A DNA stretch of 64,000 nt from Macropodus opercularis (taxonomy: Eukaryota > Chordata > Actinopteri > Anabantiformes > Osphronemidae), in contig CM061093.1 in assembly GCA_030770545.1 (NCBI GenBank), forward strand, positions 1,743,501 through 1,807,500. The letters are read 5' to 3'. The notes beneath the pieces are model-generated. The model ran no database searches, was not told the DNA's origin, and saw nothing but the letters and a program-made list of their open reading frames with translations. A program made the position numbers and the translations under genes. This document shows positions 51,873-62,535 of this stretch, in pieces; position 1 is the first letter of the stretch, and each line of letters starts with the position of its first letter.

Positions 51873-52003
51873 TTTCTTTTCTCTTTCAACGCAACATTGG
51901 GTGATTCTCCATCTTGGTTACACATATGTCCTTGATGAGCAGATAATTGTGACAGTCTGACATATAGTCACCTTCAAAAGATATAATGTGGTACAGGGTT
52001 GTC

Positions 52004-52025
52004 GCTTACGGCCATACCACCTTCA
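52004..52025 (+). pseudogene. 5S rRNA 5' fragment (nt 1-22), left of LINE copy 4
   Basis: Same 22-nt remnant. The preceding spacer ends gtacagggttgtc, one base different from the usual form. Confidence 0.95.
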
Positions 52026-52180
52026 GCTGTGCATGAGCAAACCAGGAAGTGGAAGCACCAGTGAGCACCACCCAGTAGCCACCCAGTTTTTCTTTGCTGG
52101 TGTGGTTTTTTGTTTGTCTATGGTGTTTTTCTCCTATCTTTTGATAGTGATTTTTGGTTTTGTCAGTGTGTACTTTTATC

Positions 52181-52207
52181 CCCCCGGCGGATTATTCCGT
52201 TCGGGGG
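52181..52207 (+). promoter_or_regulatory. Conserved GC-rich hairpin in LINE 5' UTR, copy 4
   Basis: Stem and loop identical to the other copies, inside a 5' UTR that is otherwise substantially diverged. This is the best evidence that the hairpin is under constraint. Confidence 0.65.
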
Positions 52208-52295
52208 CGCTTTTTGTTGTATTTTTTTCTTTGTTTCCCCTCGGAGTCAGAGGGACGCCACGGTGGAAGCCGGTATTTTTCTTTTTGATTTTGCT

Positions 52296-53901
52296 ATGGA
52301 GGCCGGTAGGCCTGAGCGTGCAAAGCTTGGAAAACGGCAGATAGTGGAGCATTCTACCTCTGGCCGGATGAGCCAAGCTGAAGCGGGGTTGGAGGTAGAG
52401 AACCGAGATGGTGAAGTCTTCGCCGAGTCTTCAAGAAGCACAGGAGAGCAGCGAAAAGGAGCGAGCAGTAGAGCGCTGAGAACAAGCGAGGCAGCCCAGC
52501 CACGAACAATGGCTGCCGGGAAAGTAGCGGAGGCAGCGCTGCCGACGGTGGGGAGACGCTGTGCTGCAGCAACAGGAGCGGATGAATGTAGGCAGACTGG
52601 GGCTACAGGGAGAACCCAGCCAACAGCTGCGGCCGACAAGAGCGGAGAGAGCGGAAAAGCAGATGGGAGAAAGGAATCTGAGATGCGGCAGGTGGTACAA
52701 AGAGCTACAGACGCTGCTGGAGAAGCGACAGGCAGTAGCTTTGAAGGAGGACCACGGCACAGAGAAACGGACACGGGACATCACAACAGCAGCTTGACTG
52801 CCAACAGCGGAAGCTTGAGAAAATATGAAAAAGACCTCACTGTAATGGCGGAGATTCTGGGAACGGAAAATGTGAAAACAATTGAACTTTTGAGAGCAAT
52901 AAGGGACGTGTGCGGGGGAGTTGTTGCCCTGCGTGAAACTGGTGCAAGGAAATATGAGATCACACTCAGGAGCGAGGCAGGGAAAAAGAGACTCCTAGAT
53001 GGTCTGAAAATTGGCTCGGCAGTTGTCATGGCCAAGTCTCTAGCCGTCGACGAGCTTGTCGTCTCGTTCCTGAATCTTCCGGCCTACATCATGGATGAAG
53101 ACATCATTGATAAACTGCACACATGGAAAGTTACAGCAGTCTCACCAATCAAACGCAGGATGTGGCCGGGAACGGACGTGGCAGACGGCACAAGGTTTGT
53201 GAAAGTTAAATTCACAGATCAAGTACAATCATTGCCATACTCTGCTAAATTTATGACCGCCACTGGACCAGAATACTTCAGAGTAATCCATAATAATCAG
53301 CAGAAGGTCTGCAGAATGTGTTTACAGCCTGGTCACATTGTCAGAGACTGCCCAGACTTTACTTGCTTCAAGTGTAACAAGCAGGGACATTATGCACGAG
53401 AGTGTGGGGCATGGGGAAAAAGGTGCGTAGAATGTCACAATGCTGAGGCTAATTGTGTGTGTGTGAGTGAAAATGAGGAGCAGGCTGCTGCTTCTGCACA
53501 AGAAGGGAGAGTGGAGTTTGATGCTGAGAGCCTGCTCGAGTCGGATGTGTCATGGAGTGAGGAGGAGCAGGCACTGGATGACTATAGTAGTGAAACTGCA
53601 CCAGCCATAGAGCAGGCAACCCAGCAAGAGCATATTAAGGTTGGCCCGAGTATGGATGGAGTAATGGCCTGTGTGAGTGGCGAGATGGCAGTGCCACGGC
53701 TACACCGAGCGGACGCAAAAGCACTTCTGAGCGAGAGTAAAAAGAGGGTGAGCGCATCGAGGGAAGTCGGGGAAAGAGAGTGAGAGCCGTTCCGCCTCCA
53801 GATGCACCTCTCCCACGTCTGACGTGGACATGGAGGTGGTGGAGGCAGTGAGGGACAAGCGCAGCAAGAGCAGGAAGAAAGTAAAAGGAAAAGCTTCATG
53901 A
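52296..53901 (+). pseudogene. LINE ORF1, frameshifted near the C-terminus (copy 4)
   Basis: Starts MEAGRPERAKLGK at the position equivalent to the other copies. The reading frame runs to a stop at 53781-53783 (495 residues), and the conserved tail (ASRCTSPTSD... then a basic end) continues in the next frame to a TGA at 53899-53901. One indel around 53,740-53,765 explains this. The N-terminal low-complexity part is largely unalignable with copies 1-3. The RRM-like region and both CCHC knuckles are well conserved. Confidence 0.85.
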
Positions 53902-53943
53902 GAATGACTGTGTATGTGTATGATGCGTCTCTCCCCCTAGAAA

Positions 53944-56900
53944 ATGAAAATAATATCTAGAAATCTATGCGGTCTTTCCAGACTGAGCCGCCTGAAATAC
54001 ATGTGTGAGCGCATGGAGTGTGATGTGATGTGTGTTCAAGAGTGTAGGTGGAGTGAGAGTGTAGTGAATGAGGTCAGATCGTTTTGGAGAGGAAGTTTCT
54101 TTTACTCCCTCTCTGGCAATGGCACGGCGGGAGTGGCTGTGTTTGTAGGTGAGAATGTGTGTGAAAGTGTGAACGTAGTCCATAAAGACACAGCGGGGAG
54201 GGTGATTGTATTAGATATTGTGAAAAATAACATAAAATATAGATTGATAAATATATATGGTCCTAATAATGAGAGGGAGAGACGCAATGTTTTTAATGAA
54301 TGCAAGAAGTGGACAAATAACAACACAATTATAGTGGGAGATTTCAATGTAGTACTGACAAAGATGGACGTGGGGGTAAATAACATTTTCAAAAATGACA
54401 CAAGCAGAACAACAATGTATGAATGGATGGATGAGTATTGCTTGGTGGATGCGTGGAGGAGTCAGAACCCCAGCACACGAGCCTTCTCCCGGCGCCAAGT
54501 TGTGCTGGGACGTCTGAAGCAGACCAGGATCGACCTGTGTTTGCTAGCTGCCGGCCTGGTAAGAACACTCAATGCCTGCTCATACGAGTTCAGTGCAGGG
54601 AGCGATCACGCTTTCCTAAAGGTGACTATGGGAGAGGGTGGCAGGCAGAGGAACGGAGGGCTGTGGTGTTTCAACACGGCCCTCCTGGAGGACGCTGTAT
54701 TTGTTAAGAAGATGCAGTCTCTTCTCTTTGGTTTATCGGATGAAAGCAGGTTTGTAGTGGATATAGTCGAGTGGTGGGAGCGCACCAAGTTGTTAATTAA
54801 GCGGCGCTGCATCGCATGGAGCAGAGAGAAGAGGCAGAGAGAGAGCCACAGAGAGACTCAGCTGAGAGACCGTCTGCACAGGGAGCTGGAGCTGCTCGGG
54901 GAGGATGCCAGCCGTCCGCTGAGCGTGTATCTCGGGCTGAGGGAGCAGCTGAGAACCATGGAAGAGGACAGGTGCAGGGGAGCAATGATCCGTAGCAAGG
55001 CACAACACATGCTTGACGGGGAGCGCTGCACCGCCTTCTTCCTGGGGTTGGAGAAGAAGAGACAGACTCGGGCATATATCACAGAGTTAAAAGATGCAGC
55101 GGGACACATACAGACTGACAACATAGAAATTTTGCAAACAGTGCACGACTTCTACACTGATCTATTCACTGCACAGAACACAGCGCAAGAACACATAGAT
55201 AGGGCAGTGGGAAGCATCAGCTGCTCCCTCAGCCCTGAGGATGCAGCGATGTGTGACGGTGGCATTCTGCCCCGAGAGGTTGCAGCGGCCATAGCGGGTC
55301 TGAAGAGAGCAAAGAGCCCGGGGGCGGACGGCCTCTCGGCTGAGTTTTTTCAGGGTTTTGCAGAGCAGCTGATTCCGATCCTCTGCAGACTGTTCTCTGC
55401 CATGCAGGAGGAAGACAGGTGCGCAGAGTCCTTTTTGGGAGGTGTGATTACCTTGGTCTTTAAAAACAAAGGTGCCAGGTCGGAGCTGGCAAACTACAGG
55501 CCGATCAGTCTGCTTAATACAGACTACAAAATCCTGGCTCGTGTGCTGGGGGGACGGCTCCGTAGAGTGATTGGTACGATTGTGGGGTCGAACCAGACGT
55601 ACAGTGTGCCTGGTAGGGACATTGCTGACTCTATTTTATCTATCCGCTGTGCGTATGAGTGTGTAGTGCAAACTGGGGGGGTCTTCTTAAACCTTGACCT
55701 AGAAAAGGCGTTTGATAGAGTAGAGCATGACTTTTTATTTGCGTGTCTCGATGCGTTTGGTTTCGGCCCCAGTTTTATTGGATGGATGAAGAGAATGTAT
55801 AGGGGTGCATGTAGTCGGGTGAAAGTAAATGGCTTTTTAACGGACCCCGTACTCTTGAAAAGATCAGTGCGCCAGGGCTGCCCGCTGTCCTCAATGCTCT
55901 ATGCATTGGTGGCTGAGCCCCTGGCGGCATTGATTTTAAAAGACACACATATCACAGGCATAATGTCGCCATTGGGAAACACTTTTAAAATAGCGCAATA
56001 CGCAGATGATGTCTCGATCATGGTAAAGGACAAGGATGAGCTAAGCAGAGTAATAAATCACATCACAGTGTATGAGAAGGCGTCGGGCGCCAAACTAAAT
56101 TACTCCAAGTCGGTCTGGCCACTGGTCCCAACACATTTCTAGGGGAGGTTGGGCAACGGTTTCAGACTGCAGATGGCATGATAAGAGTGCTTGGCACTCT
56201 CATCGGTCCTGACAGGCAGCTCTGCGCCAACAAGATGTGGGAAGAGCAGACTGCACAAATTCAGGGCAGAGTAAACCTGTGGAAAATGAGAGGTTTAGGC
56301 CTCAGAGGGAAGGCCACATTAATTAACGCAATCTTGATACCCAAACTGGTTTATGTGATGAAAGTCTGCCACATGTCAGGTGATGTGTTGGCACGACTCC
56401 ACACGTTATTCACAGATTTTCTTTGGAAAGGTAGGGCTTTTAGAATAGCACGTAGGACATTAGTTGGAGCACGAGGAGAGGGAGGTTTAGATTTATGCGA
56501 CATATACATCAAGAAATTTTCACTGAGGATGGGTTTGATTAAAAAATTTTTAGTTGGTGAAGGGGGGCACATTTGGAAAGATTATTTTCAGGACTTTATT
56601 ACCCAGAATGGAAGGTGTGGTATATACAATTTATGTTCAAAACTGTTTGCACGGGGGACTAGGGAAGGAGACTTCCTATTCAGGGAACTGGGTGAAGCAT
56701 GGGGCAGAGCGCTGCCCCACTTGGTTTTCATCCCACAGGGAAAGCAGGATATCTTACACCAGCCTGTGTTTGGCAATCCTTCTCTAGGAACGGCGGGCAA
56801 TTTGATAGGAGGCAATGTAGAACGTCAGGTGATATGTAGAGTGGGTGACTTATTCAATAATAAAGGCGAATTTGATGTTGATTTGGTGGTGGGGAAATTC

Positions 56901-57731
56901 AAAGCGGAAGGGCACAGGGTGAGGAGAGACAGGATCAACAAGGTGATAAGAGCAGTGCGAGAGGGCCTGCCTCAGGAGTGGAGGGACACGTTAGAGCACG
57001 GGGAGGACAAGGGGGGAGATCTGGTCTTCTGTTGGGCACAAAATGCAGACATCTCACCTGAAGACATGACCCCCAAATTCTGGTATAAGCCTTTTAGACA
57101 CACAGTATTCAAACCACCGGCAGCCCTGCAACACTGGACTCGCTTCTTTTCATCCACTTTACTGCACCCATCCTGGCTTGACTTACACAAACACTGGATT
57201 CCAGCAGAAATATTCAACAGCAACTTTAAAATACGACACAGACGCATCCCGGTTTCCATAGTGTTACATCAAATAGACAAATGTCTCTTTTCACGCACGT
57301 GTGCAGTTTGTAGCTTAGAAGATGAGTGTTTTGAGCATTTTTTGTTAGAGTGCAGGGTGGTGAAGAGATTTAGGGAATGGCTGAGAGAAGTATTAATACA
57401 CAAGTGTGGCATGGGTAACCTAGAGGGTGAGCGGTGGGACTGGGTGTGGGTGTTTGGGCTTGAGGACAACAAAGAGAAGAGCGGTTTGGTTAACAGAGAT
57501 CTGGTGAACTTTCTGCTATGCACTGCACGACACATCTTGTATGTAGCCAGGAATAGCGCACTGTATAAGGGCAAGAAGGTAGATAGGGTGATATTTTGCA
57601 AAAACATGTTCTGTAGGTATATGAAAGCATTGTTTACAACAGAGGGGGAAGGCTTTGAAGATAAGTGGTGCACCAACAACTCATTGTGTATGGTGGGAGA
57701 GGGAGGGAAACTGGTTTTTGTGTTTGATTAG
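53944..57731 (+). pseudogene. LINE ORF2, single-base frameshift after YADD (copy 4)
   Basis: Reads openly from MKIISRN for 732 residues, through endonuclease, motif A, motif B and YADD, then meets a TAG at 56140-56142. The family sequence resumes one frame over and stays open to 57731 (about 517 residues from the ATG at 56178), including the C-terminal finger (CAVC...H...C). The break fits a single-base deletion at about 56,110-56,113. The first ~555 codons are nearly identical to copies 1-3. After that the similarity drops sharply. An active product would lack the thumb and the C-terminal half. Confidence 0.9.
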
Positions 57732-57958
57732 GGTGATTTTTTGTTATTTCATTTATTTGTTTTTTGGTTTTTGTTTTGTTTTGTTGATTTTTATGGTTAT
57801 GTTGTGCTTTGATTATGCTTTTTAACATACTATCTTTTCTTTAGTGGTGAACAAGAATTACATGAAGCATTAATGTTTGTAAATAGTTTGTATTTTGAAT
57901 CTTTTTAAATGTCTATTTTGTAAAACTTGAATTTTTGATAATAAAAGACAAAAAAAAA
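57732..57958 (+). other. LINE 3' UTR and tail, copy 4
   Basis: Only 227 bp and largely unlike copies 1-3, except for the terminal motif tttttgataataaaagac at 57932-57949 and the poly(A). Conservation of this end alone suggests a role in target-primed reverse transcription. Confidence 0.75.
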
Positions 57959-58056
57959 ACGTGCCCGATCTCATTCGAACTCGGAAGCCAAGCAAGGTAG
58001 GGCCTGGCTAGTACTTGGATGGGAGACTGCCTGGGAATACCAGGTGCTGTAAGCCT
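57959..58056 (+). pseudogene. 5S rRNA 3' fragment (nt 23-120), right of LINE copy 4
   Basis: Resumes at nt 23 with C84T and C92T; followed by an S-length hybrid spacer. Confidence 0.95.
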
Positions 58057-58187
58057 TTTCTTTTCTCTTTCAACGCAACATTGGGTGATTCTCCATCTTG
58101 GTTACACATATGTCCTTGATGAGCAGATAATTGTGACATTCTGACGTGTTGTCGCCTTCAAATGACGTAATGAAGTAACAATTTCTC

Positions 58188-58307
58188 GCTTACGGCCATA
58201 CCACCTTCAACGTGCCCGATCTCATTCGACCTCGGAAGCCAAGCAAGGTAGGGCCTGGCTAGTACTTGGACGGGAGACCGCCTGGGAATACCAGGTGCTG
58301 TAAGCCT
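58188..58307 (+). rRNA. 5S rRNA
   Basis: A43C; the first intact gene after LINE copy 4; L. Confidence 0.96.
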
Positions 58308-58447
58308 TTTCTTTTCTCTTTCAACGCAACATTGGGTGATTCTCCATCTTGGTTACACAGATGACATTGATGAGGTAACAGTCGTGACTGTCATGACATT
58401 CTGACGTGTTGTCGCCTTCAAAAGACATATTGAGGTAACAACTTGTC

Positions 58448-58567
58448 GCTTACGGCCATACCACCTTCAACGTGCCCGATCTCATTCGACCTCGGAAGCC
58501 AAGCAAGGTAGGGCCTGGCTAGTACTTGGACGGGAGACCGCCTGGGAATACCAGGTGCTGTAAGCCT
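58448..58567 (+). rRNA. 5S rRNA
   Basis: A43C; S. Confidence 0.96.
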
Positions 58568-58698
58568 TTTCTTTTCTCTTTCAATGCAACATTGGGTGAT
58601 TCTCCATCTTGGTTACACATATGTCATTGATGAGCAGATAGTTGTGACAGTCTGACATATAGTCACCTTCAAAAGATATAATGTGGTACAGGTTTGTC

Positions 58699-58818
58699 GC
58701 TTATGGCCATACCACCTTCAACGTGCCCGATCTCATTCGAACTCGGAAGCCAAGCAAGGTAAGGCCTGGCTAGTACTTGGACGAGAGACTGCCTGGGAAT
58801 ACCAGGTGCTGTAAGCCT
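58699..58818 (+). rRNA. 5S rRNA
   Basis: C6T, G64A, G86A, C92T; L. Confidence 0.93.
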
Positions 58819-58958
58819 TTTCTGTTATTTTTCAACGCAACATTGGGTGATTCTCCTTTTTGGTAACGCAGATGACCTTGATGAAGTAACAGTTGTGACT
58901 GTCATGACATTCTGACGTGTTGTCGCCTTCAAATGACGTAATGAGGTAACAGTTTGTC

Positions 58959-59078
58959 GCTTACGGCCATACCACCTTCAACGTGCCCGATCTCATTCAA
59001 CCTCGGAAGCCAAGCAAGGTAGGGCCTGGCTAGTACTTGGAAGGGAGACCGCCTGGGAATACCAGGTGCTGTAAGCCT
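58959..59078 (+). rRNA. 5S rRNA
   Basis: G41A, A43C, C84A; L. Confidence 0.94.
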
Positions 59079-59218
59079 TTTCTGTTATTTTTCAACGCAA
59101 CATTAGGTGATTCTCCTTTTTAGTAACGCAGATGACCTTGATGAGGTAACAGTTGTGACTGTCATGACATTCTGACGTGTTGTCGCCTTCAAAAGACATA
59201 TTGAGGTAACAACTTGTC

Positions 59219-59338
59219 GCTTACGGCCATACCACCTTCAACGTACCCGATCTCATTCGAACTCGGAAGCCAAGCAAGGTAGGGCCTGGCTAGTACTTGG
59301 ACGGGAGACCGCCTGGGAATACCAGGTGCTGTAAGCCT
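59219..59338 (+). rRNA. 5S rRNA
   Basis: G27A; S. Confidence 0.95.
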
Positions 59339-59469
59339 TTTCTTTTCTCTTTCAACGCAACATTGGGTGATTCTCCATCTTGGTTACACATATGTCCTTG
59401 ATGAGCAGATAGTTGTGACAGTCTGACATTTAGTCACCTTCAAAAGATATAATGTGGTACAGGTTTGTC

Positions 59470-59589
59470 GCTTACGGCCATACCACCTTCAACGTGCCTG
59501 ATCTCATTCGAACTCGGAAGCCAAGCAAGGTAGGGCCTGGCTAGTACTTGGATCGGAGACCAAATTGGAATACCAGGTGCTGTAAGCCT
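59470..59589 (+). rRNA. 5S rRNA, box C variant
   Basis: C30T, C84T, G85C and the box C cluster G93A, C94A, C95A, G97T; same haplotype as the gene at 570; L. Confidence 0.85.
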
Positions 59590-59729
59590 TTCCTTTTCTC
59601 TTTCAACGCAAGATTGGGTGATTCTCCATATTGGTTACACAGATGACCTTGATGAGGTAACAGTTGTGACTGTCATGACATTCTGACGTGTTGTCGCCTT
59701 CAAAAGACATATTGAGGTAACAACTTGTC

Positions 59730-59849
59730 GCTTACGGCCATACCACCTTCAACGTACCCGATCTCATTCGAACTCGGAAGCCAAGCAAGGTAGGGCCTGG
59801 CTAGTACTTGGACGGGAGACCGCCTGGGAATACCAGGTGCTGTAAGCCT
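59730..59849 (+). rRNA. 5S rRNA
   Basis: G27A; duplicate of 59219; S. Confidence 0.95.
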
Positions 59850-59980
59850 TTTCTTTTCTCTTTCAACGCAACATTGGGTGATTCTCCATCTTGGTTACAC
59901 ATATGTCCTTGATGAGCAGATAGTTGTGACAGTCTGACATTTAGTCACCTTCAAAAGATATAATGTGGTACAGGTTTGTC

Positions 59981-60100
59981 GCTTACGGCCATACCACCTT
60001 CAACGTGCCTGATCTCATTCGAACTCGGAAGCCAAGCAAGGTAGGGCCTGGCTAGTACTTGGATCGGAGACCAAATTGGAATACCAGGTGCTGTAAGCCT
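59981..60100 (+). rRNA. 5S rRNA, box C variant
   Basis: C30T, C84T, G85C, G93A, C94A, C95A, G97T; duplicate of 59470; L. Confidence 0.85.
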
Positions 60101-60240
60101 TTCCTTTTCTCTTTCAACGCAAGATTGGGTGATTCTCCATATTGGTTACACAGATGACATTGATGAGGTAACAGTCGTGACTGTCATGACATTCTGACGT
60201 GTTGTCGCCTTCAAAAGACATATTGAGGTAACAATTTGTC

Positions 60241-60360
60241 GCTTACGGCCATACCACCTTCAACGTGCCCGATCTCATTCGAACTCGGAAGCCAAGCAAG
60301 GTAGGGCCTGGCTAGTACTTGGAAGGGAGACCGCCTGGGAATACCAGGTGCTGTAAGCCT
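60241..60360 (+). rRNA. 5S rRNA
   Basis: C84A; S. Confidence 0.95.
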
Positions 60361-60491
60361 TTTATTTTCTCTTTCAATGCAACATTGGTTGATTCTCCAT
60401 CTTGGTTACACATATGTCCTTGATGAGCAGATAGTTGTGACAGTCTGACATATAGTCGCCTTCAAAAGACATAAGAAGGTAACAATTTCTC

Positions 60492-60611
60492 CCTTACGGC
60501 CATACCACCTTCAACGTGCCCGATCTCATTCGACCTCGGAAGCCAAGCAAGGTAGGGCCTGGCTAGTACTTGGACGGGAGACCGCCTGGGATTACCAGGT
60601 GCTATAAGCCT
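60492..60611 (+). rRNA. 5S rRNA
   Basis: G1C, A43C, A101T, G113A; L. Confidence 0.92.
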
Positions 60612-60751
60612 TCTCTTTTCTCTTTCAACGCAACATTGGGTGATTCTCCATCTTGGTTACACAGATGACATTGATGAGGTAACAGTCGTGACTGTCATGA
60701 CATTCTGACGTGTTGTCGCCTTCAAAAGACATATTGAGGTAACAACTTGTC

Positions 60752-60871
60752 GCTTACGGCCATACCACCTTCAACGTGCCCGATCTCATTCGACCTCGGA
60801 AGCCAAGCATGGTACGGCCTGGCTAGTACTTGGACGGGAGACCGCCTAGGAATACCCGGTGCTGTAAGCCT
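60752..60871 (+). rRNA. 5S rRNA
   Basis: A43C, A59T and G64C (box A), G97A, A106C; L. Confidence 0.92.
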
Positions 60872-61011
60872 TTTCTTTTCGCTTTCAACGCAACATTGTG
60901 TGATTCTCCTTTTTGGTAACGCAGATGACCTTGATGAAGTAACAGTCGTGACTGTCATGACATTCTGACGTGTTGTCACCTTCAAATGACGTAATGAGGT
61001 AACAATTTCTC

Positions 61012-61131
61012 GCTTACGGCCATACCACCTTCAACGTGCCCGATCTCGTTCGAACTCGGAAGCCAAGCAAGGTAGGGCCTGGCTAGTACTTGGACGGGAG
61101 ACCGCCTGGGAATACCAGGTGCTGTAAGCCT
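61012..61131 (+). rRNA. 5S rRNA
   Basis: A37G; S. Confidence 0.95.
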
Positions 61132-61262
61132 TTTATTTTCTCTTTCAATGCAACATTGGTTGATTCTCCATCTTGGTTACACATATGTCCTTGATGAGCA
61201 GATAGTTGTGACAGTCTGACATATAGTCGCCTTCAAAAGACATAAGAAGGTAACAATTTCTC

Positions 61263-61382
61263 CCTTACGGCCATACCACCTTCAACGTGCCCGATCTCAT
61301 TCGACCTCGGAAGCCAAGCAAGGTAGGGCCTGGCTAGTACTTGGACGGGAGACCGCCTGGGAATACCAGGTGCTATAAGCCT
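61263..61382 (+). rRNA. 5S rRNA
   Basis: G1C, A43C, G113A; L. Confidence 0.93.
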
Positions 61383-61522
61383 TCTCTTTTCTCTTTCAAC
61401 GCAACATTGGGTGATTCTCCATCTTGGTTACACAGATGACATTGATGAGGTAACAGTCGTGACTGTCATGACATTCTGACGTGTTGTCGCCTTCAAAAGA
61501 CATATTGAGGTAACAACTTGTC

Positions 61523-61642
61523 GCTTACGGCCATACCACCTTCAACGTGCCCGATCTCATTCGACCTCGGAAGCCAAGCATGGTACGGCCTGGCTAGTAC
61601 TTGGACGGGAGACCGCCTAGGAATACCCGGTGCTGTAAGCCT
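61523..61642 (+). rRNA. 5S rRNA
   Basis: A43C, A59T, G64C, G97A, A106C; S. Confidence 0.92.
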
Positions 61643-61773
61643 TTTCTTTTCTCTTTCAACGCAACATTGGGTGATTCTCCATCTTGGTTACACATATGTC
61701 CTTGATGAGCAGATAGTAGTGACTGTCTGACATATAGTCGCCTTCAAAAGATATAATGTGGTACAGGTTTGTC

Positions 61774-61893
61774 GCTTACGGCCATACCACCTTCAACGTG
61801 CCCGATCTCATTCGAACTCGGAAGCCAAGCAAGGTAGGGCCTGGCTAGTACTTGGACGGGAGACCGCCTGGGAATACCAGGTGCTGTAAGCCT
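61774..61893 (+). rRNA. 5S rRNA, consensus
   Basis: Matches the window consensus; S. Confidence 0.96.
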
Positions 61894-62024
61894 TTTATTT
61901 TCTCTTTCAATGCAACATTGGTTGATTCTCCATCTTGGTTACACATATGTCCTTGATGAGCAGATAGTTGTGACAGTCTGACATATAGTCGCCTTCAAAA
62001 GACATAAGAAGGTAACAATTTCTC

Positions 62025-62144
62025 CCTTACGGCCATACCACCTTCAACGTGCCCGATCTCATTCGACCTCGGAAGCCAAGCATGGTACGGCCTGGCTAGT
62101 ACTTGGACGGGAGACCGCCTAGGAATACCCGGTGCTGTAAGCCT
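62025..62144 (+). rRNA. 5S rRNA, fused haplotype
   Basis: G1C from the 61263 type joined to A43C, A59T, G64C, G97A, A106C from the 61523 type; consistent with unequal exchange inside the gene; S. Confidence 0.92.
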
Positions 62145-62275
62145 TTTCTTTTCTCTTTCAACGCAACATTGGGTGATTCTCCATCTTGGTTACACATATG
62201 TCCTTGATGAGCAGATAGTAGTGACAGTCTGACATATAGTCGCCTTCAAAAGACATAATAAGGTAACAATTTCTC

Positions 62276-62395
62276 GCTTACGGCCATACCACCTTCAACG
62301 TGCCCGATCTCATTCGAACTCGGAAGCCAAGCAAGGTAGGGCCTGGCTAGTACTTGGACGGGAGACCGCCTGGGAATACCAGGTGCTGTAAGCCT
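62276..62395 (+). rRNA. 5S rRNA, consensus
   Basis: Matches the window consensus; L. Confidence 0.96.
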
Positions 62396-62535
62396 TTTCT
62401 TTTCTCTTTCAACGCAACATTGGGTGATTCTCCATCTTGGTTACACAGATGACATTGATGAGGTAACAGTCGTGACTGTCATGACATTCTGACGTGTTGT
62501 CGCCTTCAAATGACGTAATGAGGTAACAATTTCTC

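Larger units (their letters stand above)
43367..52003 (+). repeat. 5S rDNA tandem array D (33 genes)
   Basis: Array between LINE copies 3 and 4. Its first half (about 44.1-49.2 kb) repeats array B unit for unit with one extra 260-bp unit. One spacer (51339-51501) is 163 bp long because of an internal 23-bp duplication. Confidence 0.97.
52026..57958 (+). mobile_element. Mutsu-type LINE, copy 4, full length but frameshifted and mosaic
   Basis: 5,933 bp, inserted at the same 5S nucleotide. The 5' UTR, ORF1 and everything after about 55,615 belong to a divergent subfamily. About 53,944-55,615 (first ~555 codons of ORF2) is almost identical to copies 1-3. ORF1 is frameshifted near its end and ORF2 is frameshifted near codon 723, so the element is probably unable to mobilise itself. 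The 5' UTR hairpin, the 3' terminal motif and the insertion point are the same as in the other copies. Confidence 0.92.
59130..60150 (+). repeat. Tandem duplication of a two-unit 5S block (2 x 511 bp)
   Basis: Genes 59219/59470 and 59730/59981 repeat at 511 bp with shared acgtacccg, tttagtcacc and the box C variant caaattgg. Boundaries are approximate. Confidence 0.85.
60355..62140 (+). repeat. Three-unit 5S block repeated (periods 771 and 762 bp)
   Basis: Genes 60492, 61263 and 62025 share the ccttacggcc start and the preceding cttttattttc / attggttgattc spacer. Genes 60752, 61523 and 62025 share catggtacgg. The third repeat appears to be a fusion of two units. Confidence 0.8.
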
